DNA from: Malus domestica
Lineage: Eukaryota; Streptophyta; Magnoliopsida; Rosales; Rosaceae
Assembly (NCBI RefSeq): GCF_042453785.1
Contig: NC_091669.1
Location: forward strand, 15,545,001-15,609,000
Direction: 5' to 3'
DNA: 64,000 bases
Under the pieces are notes generated by a model, which was given only the letters and a program-made list of their open reading frames with translations, had not been told where the DNA came from and searched no databases. A program made the position numbers and the translations under genes. This document shows positions 11,083 to 24,237 of this stretch, piece after piece. Each line of letters starts with the position of its first letter. Position 1 is the first letter of the stretch.

Positions 11083-11822
11083 TTGGAGTCCGCAGCTGTA
11101 CGACATTATGCTCACAGCGTACTAAAAAAGCGAGCCAAAAAAGCAGAAGCGCACACAGACGGGCGCAGTGCAGCAGCAGACCAATCCGATTGTTTTCCCT
11201 TTCCTCAAAGCTTCCCGCACAAGCTTTCTCTCAGAAAACGACTCGTCTTCTTCCCAACTCAGTGCCCGGCGTGCTTCGAATCGGTCGCTATCCTTGCAAT
11301 TTTACACTCGCAAGGACTGAGTCAACTCGCTCCTCATTCTCACAGTCCTATGGTGAGCCCCGTCCTACTTAATTTCGCTTCATCTGCTGTTCAAGTTTGC
11401 TCCGAATGTGAAAATTTTGAACAATTTCTAGTGTTTTGGTGCTTCTGCATGTAAATTCTCGGCTTTTACTGTGATATCATTTGAATTACTTAGCAGTTTT
11501 GCCTGAAATGGTGCTTTTCTCTCACTAGAAATGTAGTTTTATGTAATTGGGATTGGAAATTTGCTGTCTTTGGAGGAAATGTAGTTTGATATAGTGTTAA
11601 TTTCGTTTTTGCTGTTTTCTTTTCAGTTTTCGAAAATTTTGAATTTTGAATTGCAGGTTTGAGTATTTGAATCGGAGAATTTTGTTTATTTGTTTTGAAT
11701 TCTGGGTGCATTTATATTTTAGTGGATGAGATTTTATTTTTATTACCTTTGAAAATTATAGAAGTTAACTTTGTTCATTTACTTTGTTTTTTGTTTTTGT
11801 TTATTTGGTTTTGAGGTTTCAG
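11083..11822 (+). other. Probable 5' UTR exon and intron of the TRFL gene
   Basis: Upstream of the start codon at 11857, a GC-richer exon-like stretch ends at a clear donor (ctatg|gtgagc, about 11352). An acceptor (ggtttcag) at 11822 opens the exon that carries the ATG. A long leader intron is common in plant nuclear genes. The transcription start is not defined by the sequence; somewhere near 11083-11200 is a guess. Confidence 0.5.
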
Positions 11823-11856
11823 TTTGTGTATTTGAGTTGCATGTGGTGGATTTTCC

Positions 11857-14800
11857 ATGGAAACAGTGGTCGGTGTTGAGGGGAATGATGAAGGGATGTG
11901 TGAGGAGAGTGGGGTTGAGAAAAGTAGCTCTTCTTTGTCTTCGCCAAAGCAGATTGCCGATCCTGTTGTATACAAGCTCGTTCGGGTATGTTTCATTTGC
12001 ATTAAAAGTTCAACTGTTCTGTTGGTGCTAGTAGTTTTGTGCACATAAAATTGGAGTGTAAGCCGCTTCTTTCTGTTCTCTTTGCCAGGTATAAGTGTGT
12101 TAACATTCCTTATGATTGGTTTAACTTTCAAATTTGTACAGAAACATGATAACTTGATAGGCTTGGGTAATGGGCGTTCATGATACTGCTTTAGAGCCTA
12201 TAAAGGACTGTATATCGATCAAGAGATTTTAACAGTTATTTTATTCATAAATTACAATTAGAAGCAGTCAAGCCATCAATTAATGAGTACAATTAGAAGC
12301 AGCCAGGCTGCTGCCTGCCTTCTGGGCGAATCAGAGTTTAGAAAATAATAGTAGATACGAATTGAAGCTTGAGCTTTACAATTTGATATGTTCTTTCTCT
12401 AAAGCTTTGATTTTGGGGATTTAGTTTGTCACCAATTCTAAATTCAAGGTTTATACTTGGATTAAATGAGAGGCCATTTTTTGGTTTGGCGACAGGTTTT
12501 CCATAATTCTTTAAGGGGGAAACTTAAAATTGCACTGCAGTTACAACTATGGACTTGTTACTTCATGTTCGAAAATTTCATTGCCATTTATTTTGTTTTC
12601 TTTAGATTCATAACGTCTTATTTGATTCCAGGTTGAAGGTGATGGGAGATTAGTGCCAGCAACAGATGATGAAGTAATGGAAGTTGAGGATTTTCTTGTT
12701 GATGAGATGGTTGAATTACCTGTTATTACAGAGGCTGGAAATGGTTGGTGCATTTCCAATGAAGAGTCTTCCTCTGGGAAACCTCAGAAAGAAAGCTCAG
12801 AAGGTCTATTTGATTTATTGTTGTGACTAATTATTTAATTTCCATCTGTATCATTATGGATTATTTTACGTAGTAACTTTAAGGGCATGCAATTTGGAAC
12901 CTTAAGCTATAACTTCTGTATATAATGACTATTGGAGTCTGATTTTTATCTATTCATATTTTTGTGTTGAATCAGTTACATGCGCATCTCAAATCTCAAT
13001 TCTCAAAATTAGTTTGACAAATCTTATTCCAACTTACTTTTTCTCCTCAATGGCTTTGGAGTTCATTTATATTCAACACCAAAGTGACTACTTTTTGGGT
13101 ACTTTCATTTATATTCAAGATATGTTTTGCATACCTATTGTTTCCCTGACTTAGTGAAGTATTGTTTCAATGAAAAATGACTTTGTGAGAAACTAGTTGT
13201 AGAACTTGGTTTGTTAAATTATTTGAAGACATTCTATTTTTATATCTTATGGTGTTGGTTCTGTAATGGTTTTCATCTCTCACAGAGCAATACATTTCCA
13301 GGTGTCTCACATTCAGAGAACACAGAAGCTGATGTGAAATTATGTGCACGGCTTGAGGTATTGACTTGCTTTCTCTGGATAAAATTTCCTCCTGTTGTAG
13401 AATCAGATGGATGAGTACTATCTTGCATAAACTTATGGCCTGCTATGACTGTTCTGAATAGCATATTTCTTTTGGATAACTTTATCTTTATGTCTCTTTA
13501 ATAAATTGATTCAAGTGCTTGGATATGTTTACAGATACCCCTTGTACAGCAGTTATATTTCCTAGCTGCTATATGCATTTTAATCCTGTAGAAAGGAATT
13601 TCTTGATTTTGAAATTTATCATCTGTATTATGTGTTAGTGGCGTATTTCTTTATCAACTGGTTTGATTGTTCATTTCTTAAACTTATAGATAGTTTATTT
13701 CAATTCTTCTTTTTCTTGCATCTCTACAAGTATGTGTACAATTTTAGCATATCTAGTTATTAATCGTCTTGGATCCTTCTCGGCCTCTAAAATCTCTTGT
13801 AGTACATCGAGGAGATGTTGCAAAAGGTCAAACAGGAGGAGAGGCTCCGCTTAGCATGTGGAACTCCTGATCCTTCTTCTGCTTTTATGAATGTAGACAT
13901 CCAGTGTTCTGATCAGCATGATAAATTACCTGCTATTGATGAGAAGCTGCAATCTGAAATTCCTTTGCAGGATATTGTTCCTTCTTCATCACTGAGTCCA
14001 GATGGAAGCCATATTAATGAATCTGGGAGAATTGGGGAGTGCTCAAAACAACCGCTGGATGGACCAATAGAAAGTGGGTCATCAGCTTCTGTCATCTGCA
14101 CTAGTCCAAAGCCTGATGTTAATACACTAAAGGGGGAGATATGCTTGGACAACCTATCAATTAGAGAACTTCATGAATTATTTCGGGCAACTTTTGGGAG
14201 AGAAAGTACTGTTAAGGACAAGTTGTGGCTTAAGAGGAGGATCACAATGGGGTTGACTAACTCTTGTGATGTTTCAACAACTTTCACTATTGTAGATAAC
14301 AAATTGGTGAACAAGGGTAAAGATGATAGCATTCAGAATGCAGATGGTATGCTCACTGAGGGGTCAGATGGTGAAGCAAAGAATCTTGGGTATGAAACTT
14401 CACCAACTAGCCACAGTAGCCAAATGGAAAATCATGTCACTGTTTCGGGCAAGAGATTGGTAAACATTAGTGCAGAACTGGATTGTGGAAGTGAGGACCT
14501 TCACACAGATCAGAGAGCTGCCAAACGAGTTCGAAAGCCCACTAAGAGATATATTGAAGAGCTTTCTGAAGTTGAATCAAAAGATTGTAGCCCAAAAGTG
14601 ATTAGTCCAGTTAAAAGTGCGGGACAACGACAAACATCTCCAAAATCTTGTTGGCCTCTTGGAAATGTCCCTTTAAATGAGAGAGCTATTGTCACCAGGT
14701 CGGACCCTCTAGGAAATGTGACAAATGTCCCTTCAAATGAGAGAACGTTTGTCACTAGGTTGGATTCTCTTGGCGGATCTGGGGTTCAGGTTCCTTATGT

Positions 14801-16449
14801 TTCTCGAGTTCGTAGAAGCCGTCCAAGGAAAAATATTATGGCCCTTATGGTAGGTAAAACCCTTATATAATATGGCAATACGAGTTGCTTTATCATTTCT
14901 TTTGTTTTTCTTCTTAAGCATAGGAATTACGATTATGATATAGCACTATAAGTCATCTGTACGACACAATACCTGAATGCGTTTGATTTTTTATTTGTAG
15001 AAGTTTGATATGAGTGGAATGGGTGTGACAGCTAAACTTGTAAAAGAGGCCTTTAGTATGCGTAGTTCTGTATCAGAGAGTGAGCATGCAGACAAAGTCT
15101 TGAAAATCAGATCTGCTTCTGAACGGATGAAGCCACGGGTAAGATCAAGTTTGCTTAACTGGATTCCATTATTCTTACTTCACATTGAGTTATGGGCATG
15201 TGTGTTTGAATCTGATAATGTGTCGATAACGTTAGTGTAGCCGGTTATTAGTTTTGGACTGGCATTTTGTATTATTGAGGACTAACGGGGGTAATGACAT
15301 TTTTTTTTTAATATCATGGTTTGCCTTTTGTTTGAGTGCTATACTGAATTACCTTTCAATTGGTTGCATGCTAATTTTTTTGTTATGTTAATTGGTTGCC
15401 TATGTAGTGTACTGCTGAACCAGAGAAAGACAAGCGTCGCTCAGTAATGGGCACAATTGAACTGCGAAAGAACTTGGGCATTAAACAGACAGATTCATCC
15501 GAGGACAATTCAGATGATGGTACAGCCCAGATTCCCACAGCGAAAGGTGGAATGAGAAGGAAACACCATCGAGCTTGGACTCTTGTTGAGGTTATAAAAT
15601 TAGTTGAGGGTGTCTCTAAGTGTGGCACTGGGAGGTGGTCTGAGATCAAAAGGCTTTCCTTTGCATCGTATTCATATCGCACTTCTGTTGATCTCAAGGT
15701 ATGATTTTGCTGTACAATTTGTATTCAAGATACCAAGTTCATTTGGCATCCAATTATACTAAAAAAATGGTGAATACTTTTCACTGAGAAAACATGTGTC
15801 ATTTTGCAGGACAAGTGGAGAAACCTGCTCAAGGCTAGCTTTGCGCAAACGCCTCCTGATGATGGAGTGAGTACATTCCCCTTACCTCTCTTTTATGAGT
15901 TGGTTAGACGGGAAGTGTGGAACTTCCCATCTCTTTCAAATGCAAGCTTTCTTTGAACTCTTTGCTCAGCCTTTAAATACTAATTTTGCATTCAACTATT
16001 ATCTTCCAGAGATTCCAATATTCTGTAAATAAAATTTTCGAACTTTGATCACGTCTCCATAGTATTTTACAACTTGAACTGGCATATTTGAATATTTATT
16101 ATCTACTGCAAAATCTACTGCCCTATGGTGGTTCACTTCATCGTAACTTGCAAACAGATGTTTGGCGTCTGTACTAGGAATCAAATATGCCTATGTATAT
16201 AGTACACTATACGCCATTGATTCTCTCTCCGGATGTTCTTTTGAGTACCGACTTAACTTGGTTTGTCTGTGGGGAATTGTGCAGATAAACTCCCGGAAAC
16301 ATGCTTCAGTACCCATCCCGGCATCAATTTTGTTAAAAGTAAGAGAGCTTGCTGAGATGCAGGTGCAGGTACCGCCAAATCTAGGGCCCAGCAAGCTGGG
16401 CACTGGTAGCAGTCGAAGCGTGCATCAAATGCGACCAGGCTTCTTGTAA
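11857..16449 (+). CDS. Telomere repeat-binding factor-like (TRFL) single-Myb protein
   Basis: Coding exons are 11857-11985, 12632-12803, 13302-13357, 13803-14849, 15001-15138, 15408-15698, 15810-15866 and 16285-16449. The phases fit and give 684 codons plus stop. The C-terminus (about residues 566-628) is a telobox Myb: RAWTLVEVIKLVEGVSKCG, then GRWSEIKRLSF, and VDLKDKWRNLL across the exon 6/7 junction, which is the telobox signature. TRFL proteins bind double-stranded plant telomeric repeats or related promoter sites. The long middle (exon 4) is acidic and low in complexity, with KRVRKPTKRYIEEL near residue 358 and probable nuclear signals (RRSRPRK, MRRKHH). The short tail after the Myb repeat suggests the TRFL class without the Myb extension, so it may bind telomeric DNA weakly on its own. 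Exon 4 ends with a short internal duplication (14655-14770). The start is the first in-frame ATG after the leader intron. Confidence 0.85.
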
Positions 16450-16994
16450 CATTGTATATAAGGATACTGCTGGACTGTAACCGTTTTCCTCTGCTGACAT
16501 TCACTTGTTACCATGGCTGAAGTGCTGCAGAGGGATTGCTGAGATGTAGGCTTAAATATGTTTACGATACATTCTGACTCCTAAGTTCCTAACACAATTT
16601 CTTACTCAGTTATTAATTTATTATGATAGGGTTTATGCCTGATGTTAAAAAGTGATCAATTTTTGCACGGCAAGTTGACCGGCGGACACTTGCCGGTTGA
16701 TCAGTCGAATGTCAAACATGTTTAAAGTGACTAATTACCCTTTTTTTTGTTTGTTACGGTCGATAATTATCTTGGTTGATAAATAGGTCGCGAGTAAATA
16801 ATAAAACTTTAAGGTAATAACCGAAGTCTAACGCTACCTTTTGAACCAAAGAAGGCTAAAGCTATCTGATTTGGGATTTGGGATTTTGGTGAAGAAAATC
16901 TTGAATTAGGACCTAAATAATGAACTATTCTACTCGTGGAATTAAATTTGTGGAGTGAGCCAAAGAGACTAACCATGTTAAGTTACCGGAATCC
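16450..16994. other. 3' flank of the TRFL gene
   Basis: Contains the likely 3' UTR to roughly 16620 and then AT-rich DNA. Nothing else is recognised before the MITE at 16995. Confidence 0.4.
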
Positions 16995-17183
16995 GGATCC
17001 TCTTTGTGAGGATTTCGGGAATTTGTGAATTGTGTCAATTCATCGTACATAGTGCAGTAAAAAATCATATTAAATATTTTTATTTAAAATTAAACATAAA
17101 CAGTACCTGACAATAATTGACCGCACGATGTACGATAAACGAACACGATTCACGAGTCCTTCGGATCCTCACCAAAAGGATCC
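16995..17183. mobile_element. MITE with GGATCCTCTTTGTGAGGAT ends, copy 1
   Basis: The left end (16995-17013) is an inverted match to the right end (17165-17183, two mismatches). Each end is itself nearly self-complementary around 'cctctttgtgagg'. The interior has 'acctgacaataattgacc' and a 'cgcacgatgtacgat' word also found in the second copy at 62011-62185. No coding capacity. A target duplication is not certain, so the superfamily stays open. Confidence 0.75.
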
Positions 17184-17600
17184 CGTTGGAAGTTACTAAC
17201 TACTAATTATTAGAGCTTGAGCGCTATTGATATGTTGTAGCAAAGTGAATGAAATTTGGGCAATTTAGTTGTAGAAATGATCAGGTTTCATTATATCATC
17301 TTTGTATGGTCTTTATGCATCGTCGCATTGTCGACATTTAATTAATATGTCATCGTTATTAGAAATGATCATTTCTGTGACTAAATGTTCAAAATTTTGA
17401 TGAAACTTGGATGAAAGTGTAGGATCACATTGAAGGATTTGAAACTTAAGGAACGAAATTTATGAGTTATCCAAATGGCACAAAACTTTTGTTGTAAAAA
17501 CACATTAGGATTATATGAAAGATACGAAGTTCGGTTCTCTCCCCGATGAGGAGGACCGGAAGTTTGATGAGATGGTACCCAAGAAAGAGGCCCAAGACGC
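17184..17600. other. Intergenic DNA before the DRG gene
   Basis: AT-rich spacer with no recognised gene. A CT-rich tract near 17630-17682, just before the leader intron, looks like the promoter/5' UTR of the next gene. Confidence 0.4.
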
Positions 17601-17725
17601 CACGATCCTTACATTTAAAAGCCCATACTCTCTCTCTTCTCAGCCCTAACTCTCTCACTCCTCTCTCTCTCTCTCTCTGTGATACTTCCAGCTCCAGATA
17701 CATCATCATCGCCAACCGAGTCACG

Positions 17726-17978
17726 GTGAGTCCTCCACCGCAGCTCTTCCACTCCCTCCAATTCGCAAATTACCATTTCTTCGTTCAAGAATTCAACCTC
17801 CCTGACAGCAATTCAACATGTTCTCTCTCACTGTAATTCACTCTGTTTGGTGTCCGAGACATCGCTGTTGAAACGACGATTTCTCGGCAACCAAACAGAC
17901 CTTTCGATTTCTTTTCAATAACCCAATTAGTAGTTTTTTATATCTCAACTGTTCCTGCTGTTGCTTTTTTAGTTGTAG
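17726..17978 (+). other. 5' UTR intron of the DRG2-type gene
   Basis: Donor tcacg|gtgagt at 17726 and acceptor gttgtag ending at 17978 bracket an intron placed just before the start codon at 18001. The upstream leader exon (about 17640-17725) is CT-rich. Leader introns often raise expression in plant housekeeping genes; that role is inference here. Confidence 0.55.
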
Positions 17979-18000
17979 GAGCTGAAACAATCCAGTAGCA

Positions 18001-18275
18001 ATGGGGATCATCGAAAGGATCAAGGAAATTGAGGCCGAAATGGCTCGGACTCAGAAAAATAAAGCCACAGGTAATTTCTCTTTTTACTTGATTTCCCTAT
18101 ATTTATTGGGTATTTAAATATAATATGGTCTTTTATGAATTGGGTTATATCTTAATTTTTTGTTTATTTAATTGGAATGCTGAAAAAATGCAGAGTATCA
18201 TCTTGGCCAGCTCAAGGCAAAGATTGCCAAGCTCAGGACTCAGCTTTTGGAGCCTCCAAAAGTATGCAACTTTTC

Positions 18276-18313
<38 letters not shown>

Positions 18314-21203
18314 ACACACACACACACCCACACACACCCACACACACCCACATGAGTTTAATTTGATATGAATGTAGAATTTTCCTGTATTAACGTTAGG
18401 AACTTTGATGGCCATGAGCTTCTTGGTAATGCTTTGTACAATAATTTTGTTCATGTGGTTGTGGTTTAGAGTTACCATTTTTAATGATTCAAAACTGAAA
18501 TTCAGGGGTCTAGCGGAGGTGGAGATGGTTTCGAAGTTACAAAGTTTGGTCACGGACGTGTTGCGCTTATTGGGTTTCCAAGGTTTGCAATATTTATATA
18601 ACCTTAACATGCATTGTGTATCGTTTAAAGAAAACAAAATGAAATGTTTTGGCTTTAAAAGTAACAAGACATGGCCAGTCCTTATGAGTTTTGCCTATCG
18701 TTTGTAGTGTGGGGAAGTCGACACTTTTGACTATGTTGACGGGCACACACTCTGAAGCTGCATCTTATGAGTTCACAACTCTTACCTGCATTCCTGGGAT
18801 TATACATTACAATGATACAAAAATTCAGCTGCTCGATCTTCCTGGAATTATTGAAGGTGCTTCAGAAGGCAAAGGTCGTGGGAGGCAGGTGAATATTCTC
18901 TTTAAGATTCTTCTCCTCTTGTGATAACATGTCATTATTCGTTTATTGTACAATAATATTATGAGAATTTTACAGCAAGATTTTTAAATAAACGCCTCAT
19001 GATAGAGACTTGTATTTGGCCCTTGGCAATTCAATATCTTCTCTTCTGCTCTGATTTCCAAGTATCGTGGAAATGGATAGAATTTGATAAGACTCCGTCT
19101 TGCAGGTTATTGCTGTTGCCAAGTCTTCAGATATTGTTTTGATGGTCCTTGATGCCTCAAAAGTAAGTATTTATTCTGTAGTAACATGCTGTTGTTACTA
19201 CTGGTATATCAATAGCTGATAAATAAGTTTACTACTCTTCTGCTTACTGACCTTTCATTGTTTTCATTCTTAGCAACCTGCTCGACCTCTTGACCCTGTC
19301 CTGTTGATGCATTATGTTGATTACCTGTTTTGCTTGGTTTCTGTCAGTTATTTAGTATAACGCTTGCGTTTTGATGTTTCAGAGTGAAGGTCATCGGCAA
19401 ATATTGACAAAGGAGCTGGAAGCTGTGGGCCTACGTTTAAACAAGAAGCCGCCTCAAGTAAGTTTTATCTTCTTAATATTTATTAGCATTTTTGATAACA
19501 GACTGAACATGGTCTTAGTTTCTGTCGGGTTTTAAGCTGTTTCCATATATTGTTTGTTATGTTTGCTTTGTTAACTGTGGACTTAAGCTGGATTTTGCAT
19601 TTTGTTCCATGGGCAGATATACTTCAAAAAGAAAAAGACTGGAGGAATTTCTTTCAACAGCACTTGCACTTTGACTCATGTGGATGAGAAGCTTTGTTAT
19701 CAAATTCTACACGAATACAAAATTCACAATGCTGAGGTACTTAGGATTAGTCAAGATTGTCCTTTATCAAAGCTAATGGTGATTCTTTTATTGGGCATAC
19801 ACAACTAATGGTACATGATTTTCTTCAAGTCACTGTACAATCTTTCATTTGGGTGATACTTTCTTTTCTGTGCTCATCCCATGGAAAAGAATACTCATGT
19901 ATGATAAATTTAATGCAGTTGCTGTTTCGCGAGGACGCGACAGTGGATGATCTTATTGATGTGATTGAGGGAAACCGGAAATACATGAAGTGTGTATATG
20001 TGTACAACAAGATAGACGTTATTGGTATTGATGATGTGGACAAATTAGCCCGTCAGCCGAATTCTGTTGTCATTAGTTGCAATCTCAAGGCAAGTTCTAC
20101 ACTTCTTGTTTTTATTCAAATGAGATACGGAGTACATCTGTGTTACCAGTAAGAAACCTTGAGCAATCTCTGCAGTTGCAAAATTGAAAAACTTTTGGTC
20201 AGAGCACAGAAGACATTGCCTACTGTGGTTCTTTCCATTAGAATTGTGTTTTTGTTGGACCCTAATTTTCAACATGTGTAAACATTACATTACAATTGAT
20301 TTAGAGGCTGTTTGATAACCATTCCGTTTTCAGTTCAGAAAACTGAAATCTTGTTTGGAAAGTTTTCAGTTAAAAAAAATAAAATAAAGCTGAAAACCAA
20401 AAATTAAAAATGAAATGGCTTTCAAACGGTTCAGGAAAATTAACTTTGCGTATTAAACGGTTCAGGAAACTTAACTCTGTGTTTTTATCTTGCTCACAGC
20501 TGAACTTTGACAGACTGCTTGCAAAAATGTGGGAAGAGATGGGACTTGTTAGAGTTTATACAAAGCCGCAGGGCCAGCAACCTGATTTCGGTGATCCAGT
20601 AGTTCTTTCTGCTGTAAGTTGCAAATATTTTTGTTGTGTGTGTCTTTATAGGATCAATTAGCTCTCCATCATATGAGCTTTCTGGCTTGCTTTGTTTTCT
20701 CTTATTCCTCTTTGCATGTGTGTGTAGGATAGAGGGGGCTGCACTGTTGGAGACTTCTGTAATCATATACACAGGAGTTTGGTGAAGGAAGTAAAATACG
20801 TGTTAGTGTGGGGTACAAGTGCAAGGCATTACCCACAGCATTGTGGCCTCGGTAATGTTTTGAATGATGAAGACGTGGTCCAAATTGTGAAGAAAAAGGT
20901 AAACCGGTCTTTCTGTTGTTCATTGCAAGTAAAACTTTCTTATAGATACATACAATATCGCATTGATTTTTCTGCATAATTTGTGTCCCATGATTATTCT
21001 GATTCCGGATGCTTGTTGGGTCTTACTGTTTTCTGTTCTCTTTGCAACCGGATGAGGAAAAATATTCTTTCGAAAACAATCTAATATTTGGCATTTGGAT
21101 TCTCCAGGACAAGGAAGGGGAAGGGAGGGGTCGGTTTAAATCACATTCAACGGACCCTGCTCGTATATCTGACAGAGTGAAGAAGGCCCCCCTGAAGCAG
21201 TAG
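18001..21203 (+). CDS. DRG2: Developmentally regulated GTP-binding protein, DRG2 clade
   Basis: Eleven coding exons: 18001-18070, 18194-18261, 18506-18582, 18708-18888, 19106-19162, 19383-19457, 19617-19736, 19919-20089, 20500-20613, 20728-20898 and 21108-21203. They join in phase to 399 codons plus stop, the length I recall for the Arabidopsis proteins. The protein opens [18 protein letters not shown], typical of the DRG2 side. GTPase motifs: GFPSVGKST (69-77, split by intron 3), YEFTTLT (92-98), DLPG (115-118), NKID (246-249) and SCN (269-271). A C-terminal TGS domain (about 289-367) follows. DRG proteins are conserved cytosolic GTPases that associate with ribosomes and are stabilised by a DFRP partner. 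The intron after exon 8 has a GC donor (caag|gcaagt). Intron 2 carries a long CA microsatellite. Part of this gene is duplicated as a pseudogene at 32175-33791. Confidence 0.95.
18279..18352. repeat. (CA)n microsatellite
   Basis: A long, slightly interrupted CA/CCACA run inside intron 2 of the DRG gene. It generates false ORFs on both strands. Confidence 0.95.
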
Positions 21204-21630
21204 TATCATTGATAGGCAATCCATGCAAACCCGAGTTTCTTACATGAACCGCCACAGAAGAATTATCCGCGGATGAGATGTATTTGAGATGCCTACGGAG
21301 CACGACATAGTCAAATCATTTGATTAATTCTGAAGTGAAGAATTGGTGCTAGAATGTCGTGTTTATGGGAGTAGGTAGATTTTTTGGTCCTTGTGTTGTA
21401 AGTTTAGATTAATTACTTCATGGAATGTTGAACATGTACTGCACCATGATCTCTGTTTTGGAGATGGTGTTTAATACACTTCGAAAACGCTCTTCAGCTT
21501 TATCTTGCTGGCGTGCCAAGCATAGATTCCGACCTATCCAGCTAAAGTCGGATGCACACATTTGTAGAAAGATAGCAATATTTTTCGACGAGAAAATTTA
21601 CAGTGACATGAGAGTGAGGGTGTACCCCGG

Positions 21631-23671
21631 TTATACAGTAGAATCTCTCCAGCTACACCCAGGAGATTTTACCATGCCTCTTTGATTCATCATCATTCTC
21701 ACTCTCTCAGCATCATCCCATTTATTTGTTTCTGCGTAAGTATTTGCCAAAAGCACGTAATTTCCTGCATCGCGCGGTTCTATTTCGAAGAGTTGCCTGG
21801 CTGCCATCTCGCTCAACTCAGCATTGCCATGAACCTTGCAAGCTCCTAACAAGGAGCCCCAAATCTTTGCATCGGCAACACCGACATTGTCTATTATAAG
21901 ATTGTATGCCTTTTCAAGCATCCCAGCCCTTCCAAGAAGATCAACCATGCAAGCATAGTGCTCCTTTTGTGGCTCAATGCCGAAAACCTGAGTCATGAGC
22001 TCAAAATACCGGCACCCTTTCTCAACCAGTCCGGCATGGCTACATGCGTTGAGGAGACCGACGAATGTAACCTCGTTCGGTCTAACTCCTTCCTTTTGCA
22101 TCTTCGAGAAAAGATCCAATGCATCCTCGGCCTTTCCATGGTCAGCAAGGGCAGTGACCAACGCACTATAGGATATGACATCTCTCATGCTCATTCTGTT
22201 GAACTCTCTCCATGCCTGGTCTATGTTTCCGCATTTGGAATGCATATGGATCAATGCATTGGATACAAAGATTGTCTTCTCTGAAAGTGTTTGGTAAAGG
22301 AGGGCACATCAGCACTACAGAATGTAAGCAATACAAAAGATAGCAAATCGTAGGCCTGTTCGGTGTTTAGATTGAATTGGACAACTCACTAGATTCAATG
22401 TATGTTGAACGTAGACTTCTCAATTTCGTCTAAGTTGAAGGTTGAACATGTCTTTAGCTATGAAGGAAACTTATCACTTGCCCATCCTACCATTTTTTTG
22501 GAGATTAAAACGAATACGTTGACACCCATTTCTTCTTCACCCTAGACAAAATTTGGAAGTTGATACCCATTTCTTCTTTCAACATATACATTGAATCTAA
22601 TGAGTTAGTCAATCCAATCGAATCCTTGACACCAAACGATTTAAAGAACTGATTAAATTAGAACTTACCACAAAACCCTTCCTCCACATGCTTTGCCAAT
22701 GCGGCTGCAATTTTAACATCCCCAAGTTGTGTACAAGCTGAAATAGCTCCCACCATTGCCACCTCACTGACTCTTACTTTTGCTTCCCTCATTTTCTTAT
22801 ACATCTCAATGGCTTCTGCTGCATAACCATTCTGAGCATAACAAGCCACCATTGCTGCCCAACATGATGCATCCGGCATCTGTATCTCGTCAAAAACCAT
22901 CTCAGCCTCCACTACATTACCACGCTTCCCATATCCCGCTATCATAGCCACCCACACCACTGGATTTTTCTCCACCATTCTTTCGTACAATTCCTTTGCC
23001 CTTTCCATATCACCAATGTTCGCGTACCCAGCAACCATGGTAGCCCAAGAAACCGCATTGCACTGCCCCATGTTATCAAACAACCACCGCGCTTCACACA
23101 TCAATCCCATCTTCGAATACCCACAAATCATGGCCGTCCAAGCAACCAAATCCTTATCTTCCATCGAATCAAAAACATCCCTCGCGTCCCTTACAAGCCC
23201 ACATTTTGCATACATATGAAGAAGCGCAGTTTGCACTATCCCGTTTCCCAAGAAACCACACTGCAGAAGCCTCGCGTGGACTTGTTTCCCTTCGAAAACC
23301 GCCTGGACACGACCACAGGCATTGAGAACGGAAGAGAAGGTGAACCCAGATGGTGATACGCCAACCCGGTGCATTTGAGCATATAGAGCGATGGATTGAC
23401 GAAAGCGATCGTGAAGCACATTGGAGTGGATGAGGGAGGTCCAGAGGAACTGAATTCTGCAGTTGGGTATTTCGTCGAACAGGTTGTGGGCATACCGGAG
23501 GTTGTCACCAGGGAGTTGCAGGAGCCGCTGGAGCAACTGAGCCAAGAGATGGTAACGGCGGTTGGGTTCAGTTGGGGCTTTGAGTAAGAGAGTGTGGCTT
23601 TGTTTTAGCTGCTTTACGGTATTGCTTACATAAAGGAATGAATTTCGAGAGGGAATGAATTTCGAAGTCAT
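21631..23671 (-). CDS. E-class pentatricopeptide repeat (PLS) protein, At5g37570-like
   Basis: Two exons on the minus strand, 23671-22669 and 22280-21631, joined by an intron with gtaagt and ttcag borders. They make 550 codons plus stop in phase. PPR motifs start near residue 60 (NLRYAHNLFDEIP, TALLHMYAKCGLVRDARDVF, SWATMVAGYANIGDMERAKE, NALIHMHSKCGNIDQAWREF, SYSALVTALADHGKAEDALD). The C-terminus is an E-type domain (IWGSLLGACKVHGNAELSEM, then KSPGCSW) with no DYW deaminase domain. Such proteins bind organelle RNA base by base and usually guide C-to-U editing or processing in plastids or mitochondria. The N-terminus is basic and could be a transit peptide. The link to At5g37570 is from memory. 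The gene is convergent with DRG (428 bp between stops) and in tandem with the amidase gene. A broken copy lies at 34097-36130. Confidence 0.9.
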
Positions 23672-24237
23672 GCTGCTGATTTGAACATTACTGGTGGCAT
23701 TCGATTGTCATCTGCCGAACCCCTTTGTTTATGTATTTAATCCAACGCAATCCATTTGTCATCAGTTGACATGAAAACGGTGGCAAACAAATTGGTGCCT
23801 CTGTCATTATCCTACCTGTTCGGTTCTCTTTCTCATTTTATAATTTATCTGTTGTAATTTGCACTATCTGTTTTTAGAACGCTGCAAAAAATAATCAATT
23901 CTAACATCGTTTTATTTATTTAAGGAATATCCAACAAATATACGAACTATATTATTCATTAAATGCTGAAATTTTGACAACGTTAATCGAACGGTTAAAC
24001 GACTTCTAATTTAATTGATTATTGCGTAGTTGATCTTTAAATGGTGAACTAGATAGTATACGGTTTTAATCATTATGTAATATTGCAGGATGAAAAAGAG
24101 AACTGAGAATGTAGAACAAGAAGGTCCAACCGAGAATGTGTTACAAAACGGTGGTCGTGTAATATCTTCCAACGATTTACTACAGAAAACATAACCACAT
24201 GTTACCAAGTGTTTATATCCTTCAAGGCTTCAAGGAC

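Noticed and set aside
18145-18667. Several ORFs on both strands over the CA repeat
   Set aside because: Translations are runs of His/Thr or Cys/Val from the microsatellite in DRG intron 2.
23016-23587. Plus-strand ORFs over the PPR gene
   Set aside because: Antisense shadows of the PPR coding exon; the minus-strand frame carries the PPR motifs.
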